The position numbers were made by a program, and so were the translations under genes. The notes beneath the pieces were generated by a model. It saw nothing but the letters and a program-made list of their open reading frames with translations. It had not been told where the DNA came from and did not search any database. From Isoetes taiwanensis (Eukaryota > Streptophyta > Lycopodiopsida > Isoetales > Isoetaceae), in NCBI GenBank assembly GCA_021234155.1, contig JAJEKV010000014.1, positions 5,845,563 through 5,909,562 on the forward strand: 64,000 bases of DNA, read 5' to 3'. Positions 22,676 through 34,289 of this stretch are shown one piece after another (within the stretch, counting starts at the first letter, position 1; every line of letters begins with the position of its first letter).

Positions 22676-23617
22676 ATAGGTTTATAAAATCCATGGAACG
22701 CGTAATCTAAAGATAACTTGGAATGGACACTAGAAAGTTTACTCTAAACCTCAAGATAATGAGCATCGATTATTTTTAATGAATAGAGTGGTTCATGAGG
22801 TGCTTATATCCCATGATTGAAACTGAAATCGATTAAGATGAGGGGGTTCTTAATTTTAAAGAGAAGGTGGACCAGTAATGGTCCCAGGAAAACAAACCTT
22901 TCTTGATTTCTTATGAACAAACGCTGCGTTTTTTTAACGTGTTTGCTTTTAGAGTGATTCTATATTATGGTAACCTTTCATAATCTGATTTTTTGGAAGA
23001 TGAATTTGAATCATTTTACTCCTATATAGATATAAGTTATCAGTCACCTGTAAATGAAAAAATAAAAGAAAATCAAAAGTTCATCATTAAGGCTAATGGA
23101 CATTTTTCTTAGATAAAGCAAGTTGTCTACCACGTATATTCGAAATTTTAGGTCAAAATTCATTTCCTTACAAAAGTTAGAGATTTGATTTGGGAACAGC
23201 TTTCTGGAAACCAGTATTGGTTCACAGAAGACAAACAACAGTTTTGATCCTGTCATATTCAAACAACCCTATCTTAGATCTCGGATTGAGATGCAGTTTT
23301 TTGTGTTTTACTCTCTAACTCGTGAAGAAAAATACAAAAATAACGAAAAAAATCATAAAAATCTTCTTACTGAGATAGTTTTACTTTATCTAAACATAAA
23401 GCAAAAAAGACTTGACCCCCTTGCGTTTACCTAACTGTAACTCTCATAAACGGGGACCAATAGATTTTTAGGTATTTTTCCCATGCAATATGACTGCTAT
23501 ATATTAACATATAAGAAGGGTTCGACTGGTTATTGAACCTTTGATTTTATATGAATTTTAAAACAAACAGTGCAAATGCACCTGTTCTGGTACATCCTGT
23601 GACGACTCTAGTGTTAA

Positions 23618-23888
23618 GCGCAAGCAAGGCGAGACAAAAAAGGTAGATTCCATACCGAATGTTGAAGAGTGTGTTGTGGTGAGGAAAAAACTTCTTGCAA
23701 AGACAGGAATAAAATCTCAAAGGATAAGCATGGATCCGCTGAGTGAAACAACCCCTCTATGCATAAGAGTCCACATCCAAATGCTCCTCAAAGATCAAGC
23801 ACCTCTTACGAGGGGCAAGTTAAGAACAATGATAAGACTTAGCAATGCTACCCTGAGCATACTGGAGACATATTATCCAGACCTTTGA
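23618..23888 (+). pseudogene. Trihelix-like gene, downstream part after transposon T1
   Basis: Starting right after the right-hand TTAA, the frame is open and in register with 17049-17242: KRKQGETKKVDSIPN, EECVVVRKKLLAKTG and so on to the TAG/TGA region at 23886-23888. It is Lys-rich and I recognise no domain beyond its continuity with the trihelix part. The value of this piece is that it proves the pre-insertion exon: one TTAA, no other bases lost. Confidence 0.6.
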
Positions 23889-24145
23889 AGACTACCGTCT
23901 TTTCCAGATAGTCCACAATAATCAACCTGCTGCTAAATGAAAAGCTTGGCTTTGTAACATCATCCAAGTACTTGGATAAATTGCCAAAATCACTTATTGA
24001 CTTGTTAGTGACACCTAAAAAATGGAGAACAACTAATCCCATACATGTCTAAGGTGACCACACATGAAAAAGCAATGCTCAATGGTCTCAGATCTCTGCT
24101 TATATACTGGACATAGATCTCACATCTCATTGCCATTAAGGTGGT

Positions 24146-24655
24146 GGCAATGTGTTTTGAATTTCACTTATGTTGCTAGTACACGTTTGGGTGCATATCC
24201 ACACGTGTGGGTGACTCTAGGCATCGAGAGCTGTTGGATGGGCAGATTGGCAATGTGTTTTGAATTTCACTTATGTTGCTATTACATGTTTAGGTGCATA
24301 TCCACATGGGAGGGTGACTCTAGGCATCGAGAGTTGTTGGATGGGTATATTTGCAAGTTATTCCTCGATCTAGACCGTAGATAGCGATCCTCATTTTGTA
24401 GAGTATGCTTGTACAAGTCCTCGTATACTATAAATTGAGGCTTGTAAAATACTATAAGGTTTGAAGCCATGTACTAAATGATGTTGATTTTATACATGTA
24501 TTATACGATTTTCGGAAGTATAAATGAGGCTCTCACTACCCTACATCACCCATTGTGTGAATATGCACCCAAACCAATGGGGATATTAATTGTGCTGGAT
24601 GCAATGGTTTATGTCAACTTGATGTAAGGGCAGTTGATACTAGCGCAACATTTAG
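24146..24655. mobile_element. M-family TIR element, copy 1, left end duplicated
   Basis: It matches 52600-52930 in the same direction. The left terminus (GTTTGGGTGCATATCCACAC) and right terminus (inverted GGTTTGGGTGCATATTCACAC at about 24556-24576) form the TIR. The left end exists as a 103-bp tandem duplication (24146-24248 and 24249-24351). Sequence beyond the right TIR (24577-24650) also matches the right arm of copy 2, so the element extends outward. Non-coding, probably a MITE. I could not define a target duplication. Confidence 0.7.
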
Positions 24656-25920
24656 ACTTAATAAGTACACCTATGTTAAATCAAATTAATCTAGTGGTTG
24701 TGAATAAAGAAGACTATGAACATATTTATCTTGTTTGTTGTATTATGAAGCTACAATGAATCGTATGTTTGGGACCATAAGCATAAATAAATAAAATACA
24801 GCCAACTTAATTATTGGATCTGATGAAAAATTAAGTGTGAAAAGAAGTAGAAAGACAATCCTTCGTATTTAAGAAAACCAATGCTTGGAGGGGAATAGAT
24901 CCAATATTTGTCCGCTCCCTATGTGAAAGAACATCATGAAATCAATATTTTATACCCAGTCTATGTCAAAGAAACATCATGAAATCAATATATCCTATGG
25001 GATCTCAGTTTGCATGCCCTTGTGAAAAAATAATGAAATGAATAATCAATATATAGTTTATAAGATCGTAGTATGAGATCTCAATTTGCCATGGGAATGG
25101 GTTGAAATGAACACAAATCATTTCTACCGTAAATATCCATGGGGAAATAACTTGCAGATAAATGGCAAGTTAAATGACAAGCATACCTGGAATGCAATAC
25201 AAGATCTGGTACCCAAGTGTTTGTGCTCAACTATGTAATCATTGCAAGAAACTGGCTTAACACTTGACAGAAATAACAAGCATAAGACCCCTTTCAATGT
25301 TTAAAGTGTTGTCGGTGATGCACTTACAGCCTGATCTTGACCAAGTACATAGGATATGAAGCTCTGCCAAACCCTCTAAGGATACTGTGTGTGTCCTTTA
25401 CCTTGCCTCTGCCCAAAACACAACCAGGAAGAAGATTTTCTCTATATCTCAATGAGAACAGATATTTCTAGATTAAGCAACAACATGGATAAGGCAATTT
25501 CCTTGCATGTGATGTTGCAACACCCTAACCCAGTTGAAGAACCTCAGACTATTTTATGCATACTCAATGAGGAGGAAGAGAATGACCCAGTCTGCATTGT
25601 AAATTCTGATATAAATTACAGCTTCACCCAGGCCCAGCTTTGCTGGGATAAAGATTAAAGAATAGCTACTGAAGGCATGGACCAAGGCAAAACTATTCGC
25701 ATCTTGGTCAAAATTTGTGGGAAGGTCATTTCAAATCCTTGTTGCACAGGTAGAAAGGCACCTGGCCATGGTGTCCTTGCAAGAAATCAAGAGGCTCCAA
25801 TTGCCAGCAGATTTTGAATCTATATATATCACACATACAATGTAACAAGAGTTGCATTATGGAGCAAAGTATGAATGCCATACTCAATGACAAAGCTACA
25901 ATATAATCTCACAGCTAAAA
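24656..25920. other. No gene recognised
   Basis: AT-rich. The plus strand at 25389-25658 is open for 89 codons (begins CPLPCLCPKHNQEED) but matches nothing I know. A short repeat of ACATCATGAAATCAATAT occurs near 24930 and 24970. Confidence 0.45.
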
Positions 25921-25924
25921 ATAT

Positions 25925-26185
25925 TGGTGTAAGCTCCTCGAGACTTTAAGGACAACCTTGCATGTGTTTTTTCTTTCTGAAGTTTATAAATAGAAACCAA
26001 AATACCAATTGCATGAATGGCTTCGTAGCCACAAACAGGTTATCATGGTCTAATATGACAAAACGCAAGAAGATAAACGCAAAAATCCCTACTATGACTG
26101 CCACAAATGCCTTTACCTTTGGTGGCTGCTTCTTGATCCACCAGACCACCAATCCGACGACACGAAGTATGAAAAGAGTCTGATT
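25925..26185 (-). pseudogene. ERD2-like (ER lumen protein-retaining receptor family) exon relic
   Basis: Minus-strand translation gives WWIKKQPPKVKAFVAVIVGI and LRFVILDHDNLFVAT. After a 1-base frame change near 26030 it gives AIHAIGILVSIYKLQKEKTH and RLSLKS. This is the N-terminal part of the plant ERD2-like branch (WxKKQPPKVKAF...FVAAEAVHxxGILVLIYKLxKEKTCAGLSLKSQELT), a seven-helix KDEL-receptor relative of the early secretory pathway. The Cys of KTCAGLSLK is replaced. No ATG in frame precedes it (a TAA lies upstream near 26240), and no further exons were found. The frame change and missing start point to a pseudogene fragment. Confidence 0.8.
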
Positions 26186-26189
26186 ATGA

Positions 26190-27640
26190 GGGGTAAGAAA
26201 GAGGGCATCGATTTGATGGGGGAGGCACCCTTAGCTCCGCAAATCCACGAGAATCGTACAAGAAGGGTTCAAACAATTTTTACCCTTTTCTATCATATAA
26301 GCAAAGTGCAAAATGAAAGATCAAGAATGTTAATAGGCTAGCATAGATCAGTTGCTGATGAAAAAAACCTATTAACAAGGACAAAGTTTGGCACCCGCCT
26401 CCACATCCACAGCTACGTCCTCGCATAAAAAATCCATGCTGCTGCTGCAATGGATTGGGAGTATTCCATCTGCTGATTTAATCCATCTCTCTGTTGCCCT
26501 AAATCGTGTCAAGGAAAAAGACATTCATGTTTTCATAAGCTTGTCCCCGAAGAGGGGATTTGGTTCAATAAGGTAAACAAAATAATAAAGGGGCTCTGCT
26601 AAAGTAAATAAAACAATAAATACATGCAAACCAAAAAAAACGATCACACTATCTCCCCTCCCCGATTGGGGTTATTAAAAAAAAAATGGAAATCCTTCCA
26701 GATTTCCTTGAAATCTGGAAGGGTTTCCTCATTGAAGCACGGAAGGGTTTCCACAAGAATATAATATTTTTGGGTTTCCAAGATGTCCACCCGTAATTAA
26801 TGTTTAGAATTAAATTTCTACGGCTCTTATTGAAGAGCTTTTTTGAGAAAAAGGGATTTTTCTTTTTGTTCTTAGCTCTTCCTCCGACGGTTTTCTTTGC
26901 ATTTGGCGATTGAGGATTGAGGAAGGCCTACAGTCGATCCAACAAGCATTTTATAGGAGCAATCAGGTACAGAGTGGAACATGTATATTTTGCATTATAG
27001 CACATGGTGAGCACTTTTACTACATGACCCTTCTTGTTGGAGAAGTATCAATTTCAAATCCTGCCCATCGATTTTCCTGCCGGAGAAGTTCATGCCCATC
27101 AGCTTCATGGGTAGGATTGGCCACACCAAAACCAACATTTCTTTTCTTATTTTGAATTATTCTGTCCCCATTGCCTCTTCCAAATACTTTTGTCTGGCAG
27201 AACAGACATGATCCTGGACTAGAACCATATTTGGAGCAGTGAGCTACGCTATTCAAAACTAAGGCAGGCTATGGCGAATCAGGATAATTTCTGCAAATCC
27301 AGAAGCCCAAACCTAAGTATGTCTTCCTCTTTTGCACATGCATTGCAAGCTTCATTGAGAACAATTAATTCTATGGAGCAATTGGGTTAATGGACATACC
27401 TGAACTCCATAGATTCCAAGCATAATACTTTTTGGGCTACCCTGTAACCCAGGTTGAGAAGCAGGTTATGAAGCAAATGCCTTCCTTGGAGACACTAACC
27501 TTTTTCAACAGGAAGGCTTGGCATTTTTCAGTGAAGCTTTGTTTGCGCCTTGCAGAAATGCAGGAAAGAAAAGAAAATAGAATCTGCTAAGCATTTGGTT
27601 GCAAAAATATGCGGCAACGGAGAGCATGGATTAAATCATG
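26190..27640. other. No gene recognised; short GGAAACCCTTCC-type inverted repeats
   Basis: At 26690-26756 there are alternating GGAAATCCTTCC / GGAAGGGTTTCC motifs like those in the minisatellite at 43.2-43.7 kb. Open stretches at 26388-26576 and 26910-27155 show no recognisable domain. Confidence 0.4.
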
Positions 27641-28400
27641 AAGCAATGGAGGTTACGCAGAGCATGGATTAAATCGTGAAGCTCTTAACTGTCTTCAGAA
27701 GATGCACTTAGTAGGCTTGTCTCCAGATGCAGTCGCGTGGATTTGCATCTTAAAAGCTTGTGCCAATATAAGAGCCACAGAGAAGGGTCGATAAATGCAC
27801 ACTGAGATCCTCCAAAAATCCTATGAAAAAGATATTTTTCTGGGCAGTTCTCTGATTGATATGTATGTGAGATGTGGCTCAATTGGAGATGCAATAGATG
27901 TCTTTGATAAGCTTCCAGTTCAAAATGTTGTATCATGGGATGTGTTGCTTGCTGGATATGTTGAATTAGAATGTGGCCATGAAGCCCTAAGATGCTTCGG
28001 CGAAATGCAACTGGAAGGTGTCACCCCAGATTCATCCACTTTTATATGGAGCTTGAAAGCTTGTGGCAGCATATGTGCTTTGCCCGAAGGTCGGGAATTA
28101 CATGCTGAGGTTTTGAAAAAGGGACTGGAAAATAAGTTATCTGTTGGCAGCAGTTTGGTCAACATGTACATGAAATGTGGCTCTGTTGTGGGAGATCTTG
28201 GACACAATGATCAGGCACTTGAGTACTTTGAACAAATGCAACTACAAGGCATACCCCCAGATGCTACTACATTTGTGAGTTGCTTGAAAGCTTGTGCCTG
28301 TCCACAAGCCATGCATAAAGGTCAAGTATTACACAGCCAAATCGCAAAGAAGGGACTGGATTTCAGTCTGGACAATCTAATTTTGAGAAGTAACAATCAG
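27627..28400 (+). pseudogene. PLS-type pentatricopeptide repeat (PPR) protein relic
   Basis: PPR proteins bind organellar RNA in chloroplasts and mitochondria. In order: GYAEHGLNREALNCLQKMHL (from about 27651), LSPDAVAWICILKACANI, an in-frame TAA (27792-27794), HTEILQKSYEKDIFLGSSLI, DMYVRCGSIGDAIDVFDKLP, VVSWDVLLAGYVE and GVTPDSSTFIWSLKACGSI. A second round then goes from MYMKCGSV straight to GHNDQALEYFEQMQLQGIPP. About 30 residues are missing at that junction. This spacing is typical of P/L/S motif arrays. Only about five motifs are present, with no start and no C-terminal E/DYW domain. A 34-bp near-duplication (GAGCATGGATTAAATC) lies at the upstream edge. Degenerate fragment, not a working gene. 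Confidence 0.9.
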
Positions 28401-28706
28401 AGATTTTGTCCCATTTTCTTTTCTAAGGTCAATGCATTTCAATTTCCTATAAGCATTATGGGAATTGCTTACATTTAAAGCTTTATATAGGAGGATTTAG
28501 AGAAGGCAGCATCAACTTTGAGCAGCTGGAGGAAAAAATACATGATATGAAGGGTGGGCAAACAAAGTGCCCGTATTTTACATTTACAAATTCAAAATGT
28601 AAGGAAATCCCTCCCCCCCCAGAAATTATTATTCTTGGAATGAATCATTAATAGGGCAAATAATTTTGAACTCTCCTCCCGCGCTCAGTTCAACCTTCCT
28701 TTTGCT

Positions 28707-28812
28707 CGAACCTCCATAGCCGAAAGCTTGACATCCATATTCGAACCTCCATAGCCGAAAGCTTGACATCCATATTCGAACCGCCATAGCCAAGATCAGG
28801 ACCTCCATAGCC
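28707..28812. repeat. 35-bp minisatellite, about three copies
   Basis: Units start CGAACCTCCATAGCCGAAAG at 28707, 28742 and 28777, the last diverged, followed by ACCTCCATAGCC. Related CTATGG-rich repeats occur at 44.65-44.88 kb. The 28401-28706 stretch holds a C9 run but no gene. Confidence 0.8.
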
Positions 28813-29139
28813 AAAAGCTTGCATTTTCAGAGAGCTGAAGCACCAGGGAAGAGATCATGACGAAGTAGCTTGGAACAAAGACATCTCCAAGGAAATCTCC
28901 ACCATAACAAACACAGCAAAGCCCATGCCAAGGTCTCCCACTAGAACCGCCCAAAAACTCAAGAGTGGGTCTTCTTGGTCGGGAGGTCTTGCCAGGGAGT
29001 TTGACAAGGTAAGCATCGAGGCGACTTAGGAGCAACAATTTTGATAGCATGTTTCGGGGCTAGTGCAAATAGTGCGAGGATGTTTGGGGTTCTGAAGCCC
29101 CCTTTTAGGGGTTATCAAAAGTGCGAGGATTAAGCCTGG

Positions 29140-30063
29140 TTGGATGGCAGATATTTTTTTTCCGTGTATGAGCACGTTTTTTGTAGGAGGGACATTGCAA
29201 ATCATCACATTCCATTGTATTTTGCCCGAGCATATGCACTTCATTACAAAGGAGTAAGCATTGATTGGGATGAGGTGAAAGCAAGTGCAAGTCTTCATTC
29301 AAAAGGCTCTCAAAAAGAATCGACTGTGCGAATTAGCTCTGATGAAAGTCTTCCAATGTTAAAGCTATTAAATGTATGCCTCGGGTAGAATTGGGGCAGC
29401 AGGTTGGAAATGATGAAAAGGTGGAGGGAAACAAGAGCATTAGATTCGCCTCCATGCTTGATGAAATCTGAGACTTTAAAAAGAAAAAGGAAAACAATGG
29501 AAATTGAACTGTTGAAGCATGAGAGTGATAAGAGCTTCTTGACAAGACTTGTGCAGAGTAAAGATGCAAAAATATGTGAGCAATTCAGCATTATGGCAGG
29601 TTTAAAAGCAAGCGGGAAGCCAACTGATGTGCAAATGGCTTTGGCATCCCATTTAGAGGAGGAGAAATCAAGTTATATTACTGACTTAGATGCTCTAATG
29701 ATTCCCATTGATTGTTTAAAGGCTGATTTGCAAGAATTAGAAGCTGCCATTGAAAAAATCAGCAAGGATTTGAAAGTTAATTTCAACTATGAGAATAGAA
29801 TAAAGGAGATGACGAAGCATTTGGAAAGATCAGACCCGATAGGCCTGCAGCCCGTTCCCATACTCAATGACAAGGCGGGCGCTTCATTCTCACATATAAG
29901 CAATACTTGCAAAATTTGCAATGATTGCCTTGACTTCGACCATGGTAATATCTCCAATTTGTGGTCATACATATTGTCTATCTTGTCTTGTATTCGAGGG
30001 GTTTCAGCGCGAATACATGTGTACATGATTGTTCATGGTCAGGCGACCTGCGACAACGCTTAG
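29140..30063 (+). pseudogene. TE-type ORF with coiled coil, one in-frame stop
   Basis: The plus frame 29140-30063 is open except for TAG at 29386-29388. The first part has FFSVYEHVFCRRDIANHHIP and FARAYALHYKGVSIDWDEVK. The second is Lys/Glu-rich with a predicted coiled coil (LQELEAAIEKISKDL near 29735) and a Cys cluster (CKICNDCLDFDHG near 29910). I do not recognise the family. It lies 0.6 kb upstream of the Ulp1-like exons on the same strand, so it may be the 5' part of the same transposon gene. Such proteins with C48 peptidases are common in plant DNA transposons. The stop suggests decay. Confidence 0.45.
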
Positions 30064-30672
30064 GAATCCCTTAGAAGGTACATCTATTTCTATTTTGATT
30101 ACATAATTAGTTTGAGTGTACTTAGATGTAGTTAGTTTCCATCATGTACATAAGCGTATTAACTTTTGATTTGGCGTGGATTTGTCTTTCTTGTAAAGAG
30201 GAAATGTATTTATACGTACTTTACATTTACATGTGCCATGAAGTGCTTTTCTGGAATTCCTTTACAGGGTATATTAATAGGGTGTATTGCATTGACTGTA
30301 CTTTGCATTTACATGTGATCAGAAATGCATATGAATTTGGTATTTGACTTTCCTTTACATTCAATCTTTGAATGATGTATTTGATAGGGTGTATTGATAA
30401 AATATTTTGTTCGAAATGCATTTGAATTTAGTATTTGGTTTTCCTTTACATTGTGATAGCTATGTACACTAATGTACTTCTATTTTGTCGTTACATTATC
30501 GTGAGAAAAGTTTGCTTGTAGTAAAACCTACTTGCATGTAATTAACATTTGTTCATTTTTGATTTGCATCGATTGTTTTTCTTGATTTTGCTTCTATCTA
30601 CTCTACATCTCCCCTTGATTCTGAATCAAGTGTTTACATTTCTTATTGACACCCAATTGTGTCAATGCAGAC

Positions 30673-32490
30673 ATGGGTAGTATCAAGAAAGGAAGAAGTA
30701 AAACTGCAGGTAAACTAAACAATTCATGTTTCGTGCACTATGCTTAAGTTCTGAATATAGCAAAATTTCATGTTGTAGGTGAAAAGAAGAATGTTATTGG
30801 GAAGGGGTTGCATTTACCATTCTCAGACATCCCAATTCTTTGAACACGGCACAAAAGATCTTTCTTTGCTATCGATGTTGGAAGTCCATCCACATCTACA
30901 TCACCTTTGAGAATTGCAACAACTCATAAGCAATCGGTCGCGAGGATTTGGAGCAGAGGGGTATGTGGAAGGTAGGGTGATTACATTCTGATTACATTAA
31001 GATTGCATCTGTTGTAGTTAGAGTTCACTAATGTTCAATATTTTGCAGCAGAGGTTGTTTTCCAAAAAGAGATCCCACCTGTTGAAGCCGAGCTGCTATT
31101 ATTGGAGCAACTAGCTGAAAGCCCAGAAAGTAATTCTCTCTCCTTTTCAGGGTTTCTATTTTTTTTTTTGTATTTTGAAACTTACGTTGACGTGTTTACA
31201 GATAAAATTACTGAAGATGTTGGTGACGACATTGAAAACAGATCCCCGGCTCTTTGTTGAAGTTCAAGTTGAGGAAAAGGCTTGTTCTTTGGCAGGTACG
31301 TGTTTCTTTTTTTGTCTTGCTTTCAAAACATTAGAATGAAGCACTTTCTTGTCTTCAGAGACTTGCGACGATTCAAAGGAGCTAGATGATGTTGAAGAAG
31401 CCTTGGAGATTGCAGCCAAGGCAACGACTAAATTTATGGTCAAAGCTGATGCCAAAACAAATTTGGAAAAAAAAGAGAGTGCAAACGGGCGGGGACATCA
31501 TTTGCAAAAGCGGTAATTGCTAGCTTACATTGACTTATACTTCGGTAGCTTATTATATTTTACTCGTTTTGCGGGTCTAAACCCTTTGGAAGCTTGAGAG
31601 ATTGGAAGGTATCAATTTATGCTTTATTGTCATGGATCAATTGTTAATATGACACTAATCTTGGATCTGACAACAGAAATGATGACAAGGATAAACTTAT
31701 GGAATTCACGCCAGAACTGTCCGCCGGCTGAAATGAAAGTGGTTGCATCTGACATAGCAATTTTATGTGCAACTAACTCTAAAATGAGTAGCCGCTTAGT
31801 GGATCTTTATGGCAGGTAATAACACAGTTGTAACCGAAATTTGTATTTGTTGCTATTCCTTGTCTCTAATGTTAACTTAATCTAATCCAGGTGCTTGTAT
31901 GAGACATTGCCTTTCGAGTGGAAGAGCAAAATCTTTTTTTATCCTGCTTACAACTATATAAGGTTTAGAGAAGCTACCAGCAGCAAAAGAAAGGGTGAAT
32001 CAGCTGAAGGATCACTGAATGTCATTGAAATAGTGAAATCAGGGATGAAGGGGATTGTGGTAGCTAAATGCCATCATATCCTTGCACCTATCCTTGAGAA
32101 TGACCATTTTGTGCTGGCTGTTTTTACGCTCGCACCATCTGATTCCAAGATCCTACCTGCACCAGGAATTCACGTCTTGAATACTCTTACGGGTTATCGC
32201 GACGAGAGAAAGCAATCAAAGGGTATGTAATACTTTAAGTTGTTGCTTTGCTTTTCTTCGTTAATTGATTACGCTAAATTTAAGTGATATGTAGGTTGCA
32301 CACACAAATGTTAACCACATCGATCGGTCAAGTATCTAGAGGCGTCGATTTCATGAAGAGAAATAATGTTAATCGGATTCAGCAAGTAGAGGTGCCACAG
32401 CAGCCCGATTTAACATCATGTGGGTTGTATGTGATGGGATTTATGCACAAATATGTTGAAGCTCTTGTCTACGGTAGAGATATGGAAGTA
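30673..32490 (+). pseudogene. Multi-exon Ulp1-like (peptidase C48) transposon gene
   Basis: Exon-like blocks bounded by AG...GT are: 30673-30709 (starts ATGGGTAGT), 30779-about 30960, about 31049-31130, about 31200-31295, about 31360-31510, about 31570-31815, 31891-32222 and 32295-32487 (donor GTAAGT). The last two carry the protease core: AKCHHILAPILENDHFVLAV with the catalytic-type His, IHVLNTLTGY, and QQPDLTSCGLYVMGFMHKY with the Gln and nucleophile Cys. In Ulp1/SENP enzymes the His is followed by an Asp in a YDSL-like motif; here it reads LNTL, so the Asp may be Asn. At least two early exons need frame changes. Probably carried by a DNA transposon; host de-SUMOylase is less likely. Confidence 0.7.
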
Positions 32491-32952
32491 AGTTGTATGC
32501 CTTCCCTTGTATGTCTTGCATCTCATGTTCCTTTAAATATTTCTAACCTTATTTATGGATGTCACGGATTACATCTAAATGGTTCTCTCATGAATCATAC
32601 TGTCACGGCGACAATTTCTAATAGATGCTTTGGTCATGCATTGTGATGCCAATCCAGAAAGAACGTATCGGCCGGCCGATCCTCGATTTACGAGCTGATC
32701 ATGAGTCCGAGTATCTCGATTTTGCAAGATGAACTATGTAACAGGGCTTATATATATCTTTTGTTCACACTTGTGTTCACATTTCCTATCATAAGGAATG
32801 TGTAAATGACACTATCTTTGAATAGTATACTCTTGATAGTATACTTTATGACTATGTAATTTTTTTTTTTTGAAGTAAAAAGATTTCTGATTTAAAGAAG
32901 CCTTGTACCCTTTTTGGTCAATCAAAACAGTTACTTGATTGTTTCGACACTC

Positions 32953-33315
32953 CACCATTTGGTGTATGGTGTATGGTGTGTGGTGAATGGTGTGGTGTGT
33001 GTGGTGGGGAGTGTGGTGAATGGTGTGGTGTGTGGTGGGATGTGCTCATTCGGTGAATATGATAGTTGGTGTATGGTCTATGGTGTATGGTGTGTGGTGA
33101 ATGGTGTGGTGTGTGGTGGGGTGTGGTGTGTGGTGGGGTGTATGGTGGGGTGTGTGGTGGGGTGTGTGGTGAATGGTGTGGTGTGTGGTGGGATGTGCTG
33201 GATTCGTTGGTGAATATGATAGTTGGTGTATGGTCTATGGTGTATGCTGTGTGGTGAATGGTGTGGTGTGTGGTGGGGTGTGTGGGGTGTGTGGTGAATG
33301 GTGTGGTGTGCAGAT
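32953..33315 (+). repeat. GT-rich minisatellite (GTGTGGTGAATGGTGTGGTG units)
   Basis: Built from short GTATGGT / GTGTGGTG / GTGAATGG words with a higher-order repeat. GTGAATATGATAGTTGGTGT recurs at about 33052 and 33212, 160 bp apart. Long apparent reading frames on both strands are products of the repeat. Just before it is a T-run (about 32860). Confidence 0.92.
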
Positions 33316-33836
33316 GCTTCAGATGCTTCAAGATGCATTTAAAGAAAAATACTCTGAACATATTTTCCTATTAGCTGCTGGTTACCATAAATCTGGTTTT
33401 CCTAGTGTGCAAATCATAAATTCTGCACCTTGAAATTCCTTGTTGGCTTTAATGTTTGTTTTGGTATACTATTTCAGTAATTGTACTTTGCATTTTATAC
33501 TTAATGACAAAAACTGTCATTAACTTGAGTTGCACCAAAAACTTGAGTTGCAAACTAAGTAACAAACATGTTTCTTATATCTATACAGAAAAGGATAGAA
33601 ATAGTTCAGTTAACTAAAAGAACAGTGGAAACTCAGAGAACAGTTAAAGCAAAGAAAATAGTCACAACAGCTGTAGAGAAAAGAGTTCTGTCATTAATGA
33701 AAAAGCTTTACAAAAAATGGAGTCATAAGGACTATTGCAAAACAAGTTCTGCATTTAATTAAAAAGCTTTACAACACAACAAGGACTATTACCAAAAAAA
33801 TTGAAACCAGGGATTACAAAAAACAAGGCTTGATCT

Positions 33837-34289
33837 TCAGGCCATCTTCAGCTCTATATGAAGGTCGTCCTCCATGGCATACATCTTCATTTCGAGGAGT
33901 CGCTCCTCGTTGAGGTAAGCCTCATGCACCCACTCGATCACCCCGCAATGAAGCGGCGGCTGATGATCCATGATGAGCTTCTCCACCTCGGTGGAGTGAA
34001 CTCCATGCCGATCAGAAACCGGGTGGCCTCGGAGGAAGACACGCAGATTCTCAGGAGGAAGAGGAGGACCCGTGGGGGGGGGAGGCGAGGCACAATGGCG
34101 GGATGGTGTTCTGCGAGTGTGGTCTTGAACTTGGCCATGGCGGAGTGAAGGAGATGGCGGACAATAGGCGATGGGGGCGGAATGGGCCGGAATGAAGCTG
34201 CAGGCAGAATTTTGGGAATAAAAGGGATGTTTGCATGCATACGATTTTGTTTTGGGAATTAGGCGAGAAGAGGAAAGGGATGTATCCAT
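33837..34289 (-). other. Open minus-strand stretch of unknown nature
   Basis: Open for 150 codons. The C-terminal half (residues about 88-150, HGVHSTEVEKLIMDHQ...EERLLEMKMYAMEDD) looks like ordinary protein, while the first half is Pro/Ser-rich and could be chance. I recognise no family. It may be part of a transposon gene in this TE-rich block. Confidence 0.25.

Larger units (their letters stand above)
17239..23617. mobile_element. Transposon T1: TTAA-flanked, CACTAG-terminated element
   Basis: The left end is TTAACACTAGAG (17239) and the right end CTCTAGTGTTAA (to 23617). Removing everything between, plus one TTAA, joins the trihelix codons into one frame (…SI-KRKQGE…). Net length without the nested LTR element is about 2.86 kb. 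Internal sequence aligns in inverted orientation with T2 at 53138-55740: for example 17285-17460 with 55530-55680, and 23205-23435 with 53310-53530. Palindromes near 18833, 22868 and 23208 mark diverged repeats. It contains a MULE transposase fragment and is interrupted by a gag-only LTR element. Confidence 0.85.

Noticed and set aside
29026-29302. 90- and 65-codon minus-strand frames
   Set aside because: They overlap the better-supported plus-strand frame from 29140 and show no domain.
32914-33433. Long open frames on both strands rich in Val/Trp/Cys or His/Thr/Pro
   Set aside because: They follow from the GT-rich minisatellite; every frame is open because the repeat lacks stops.
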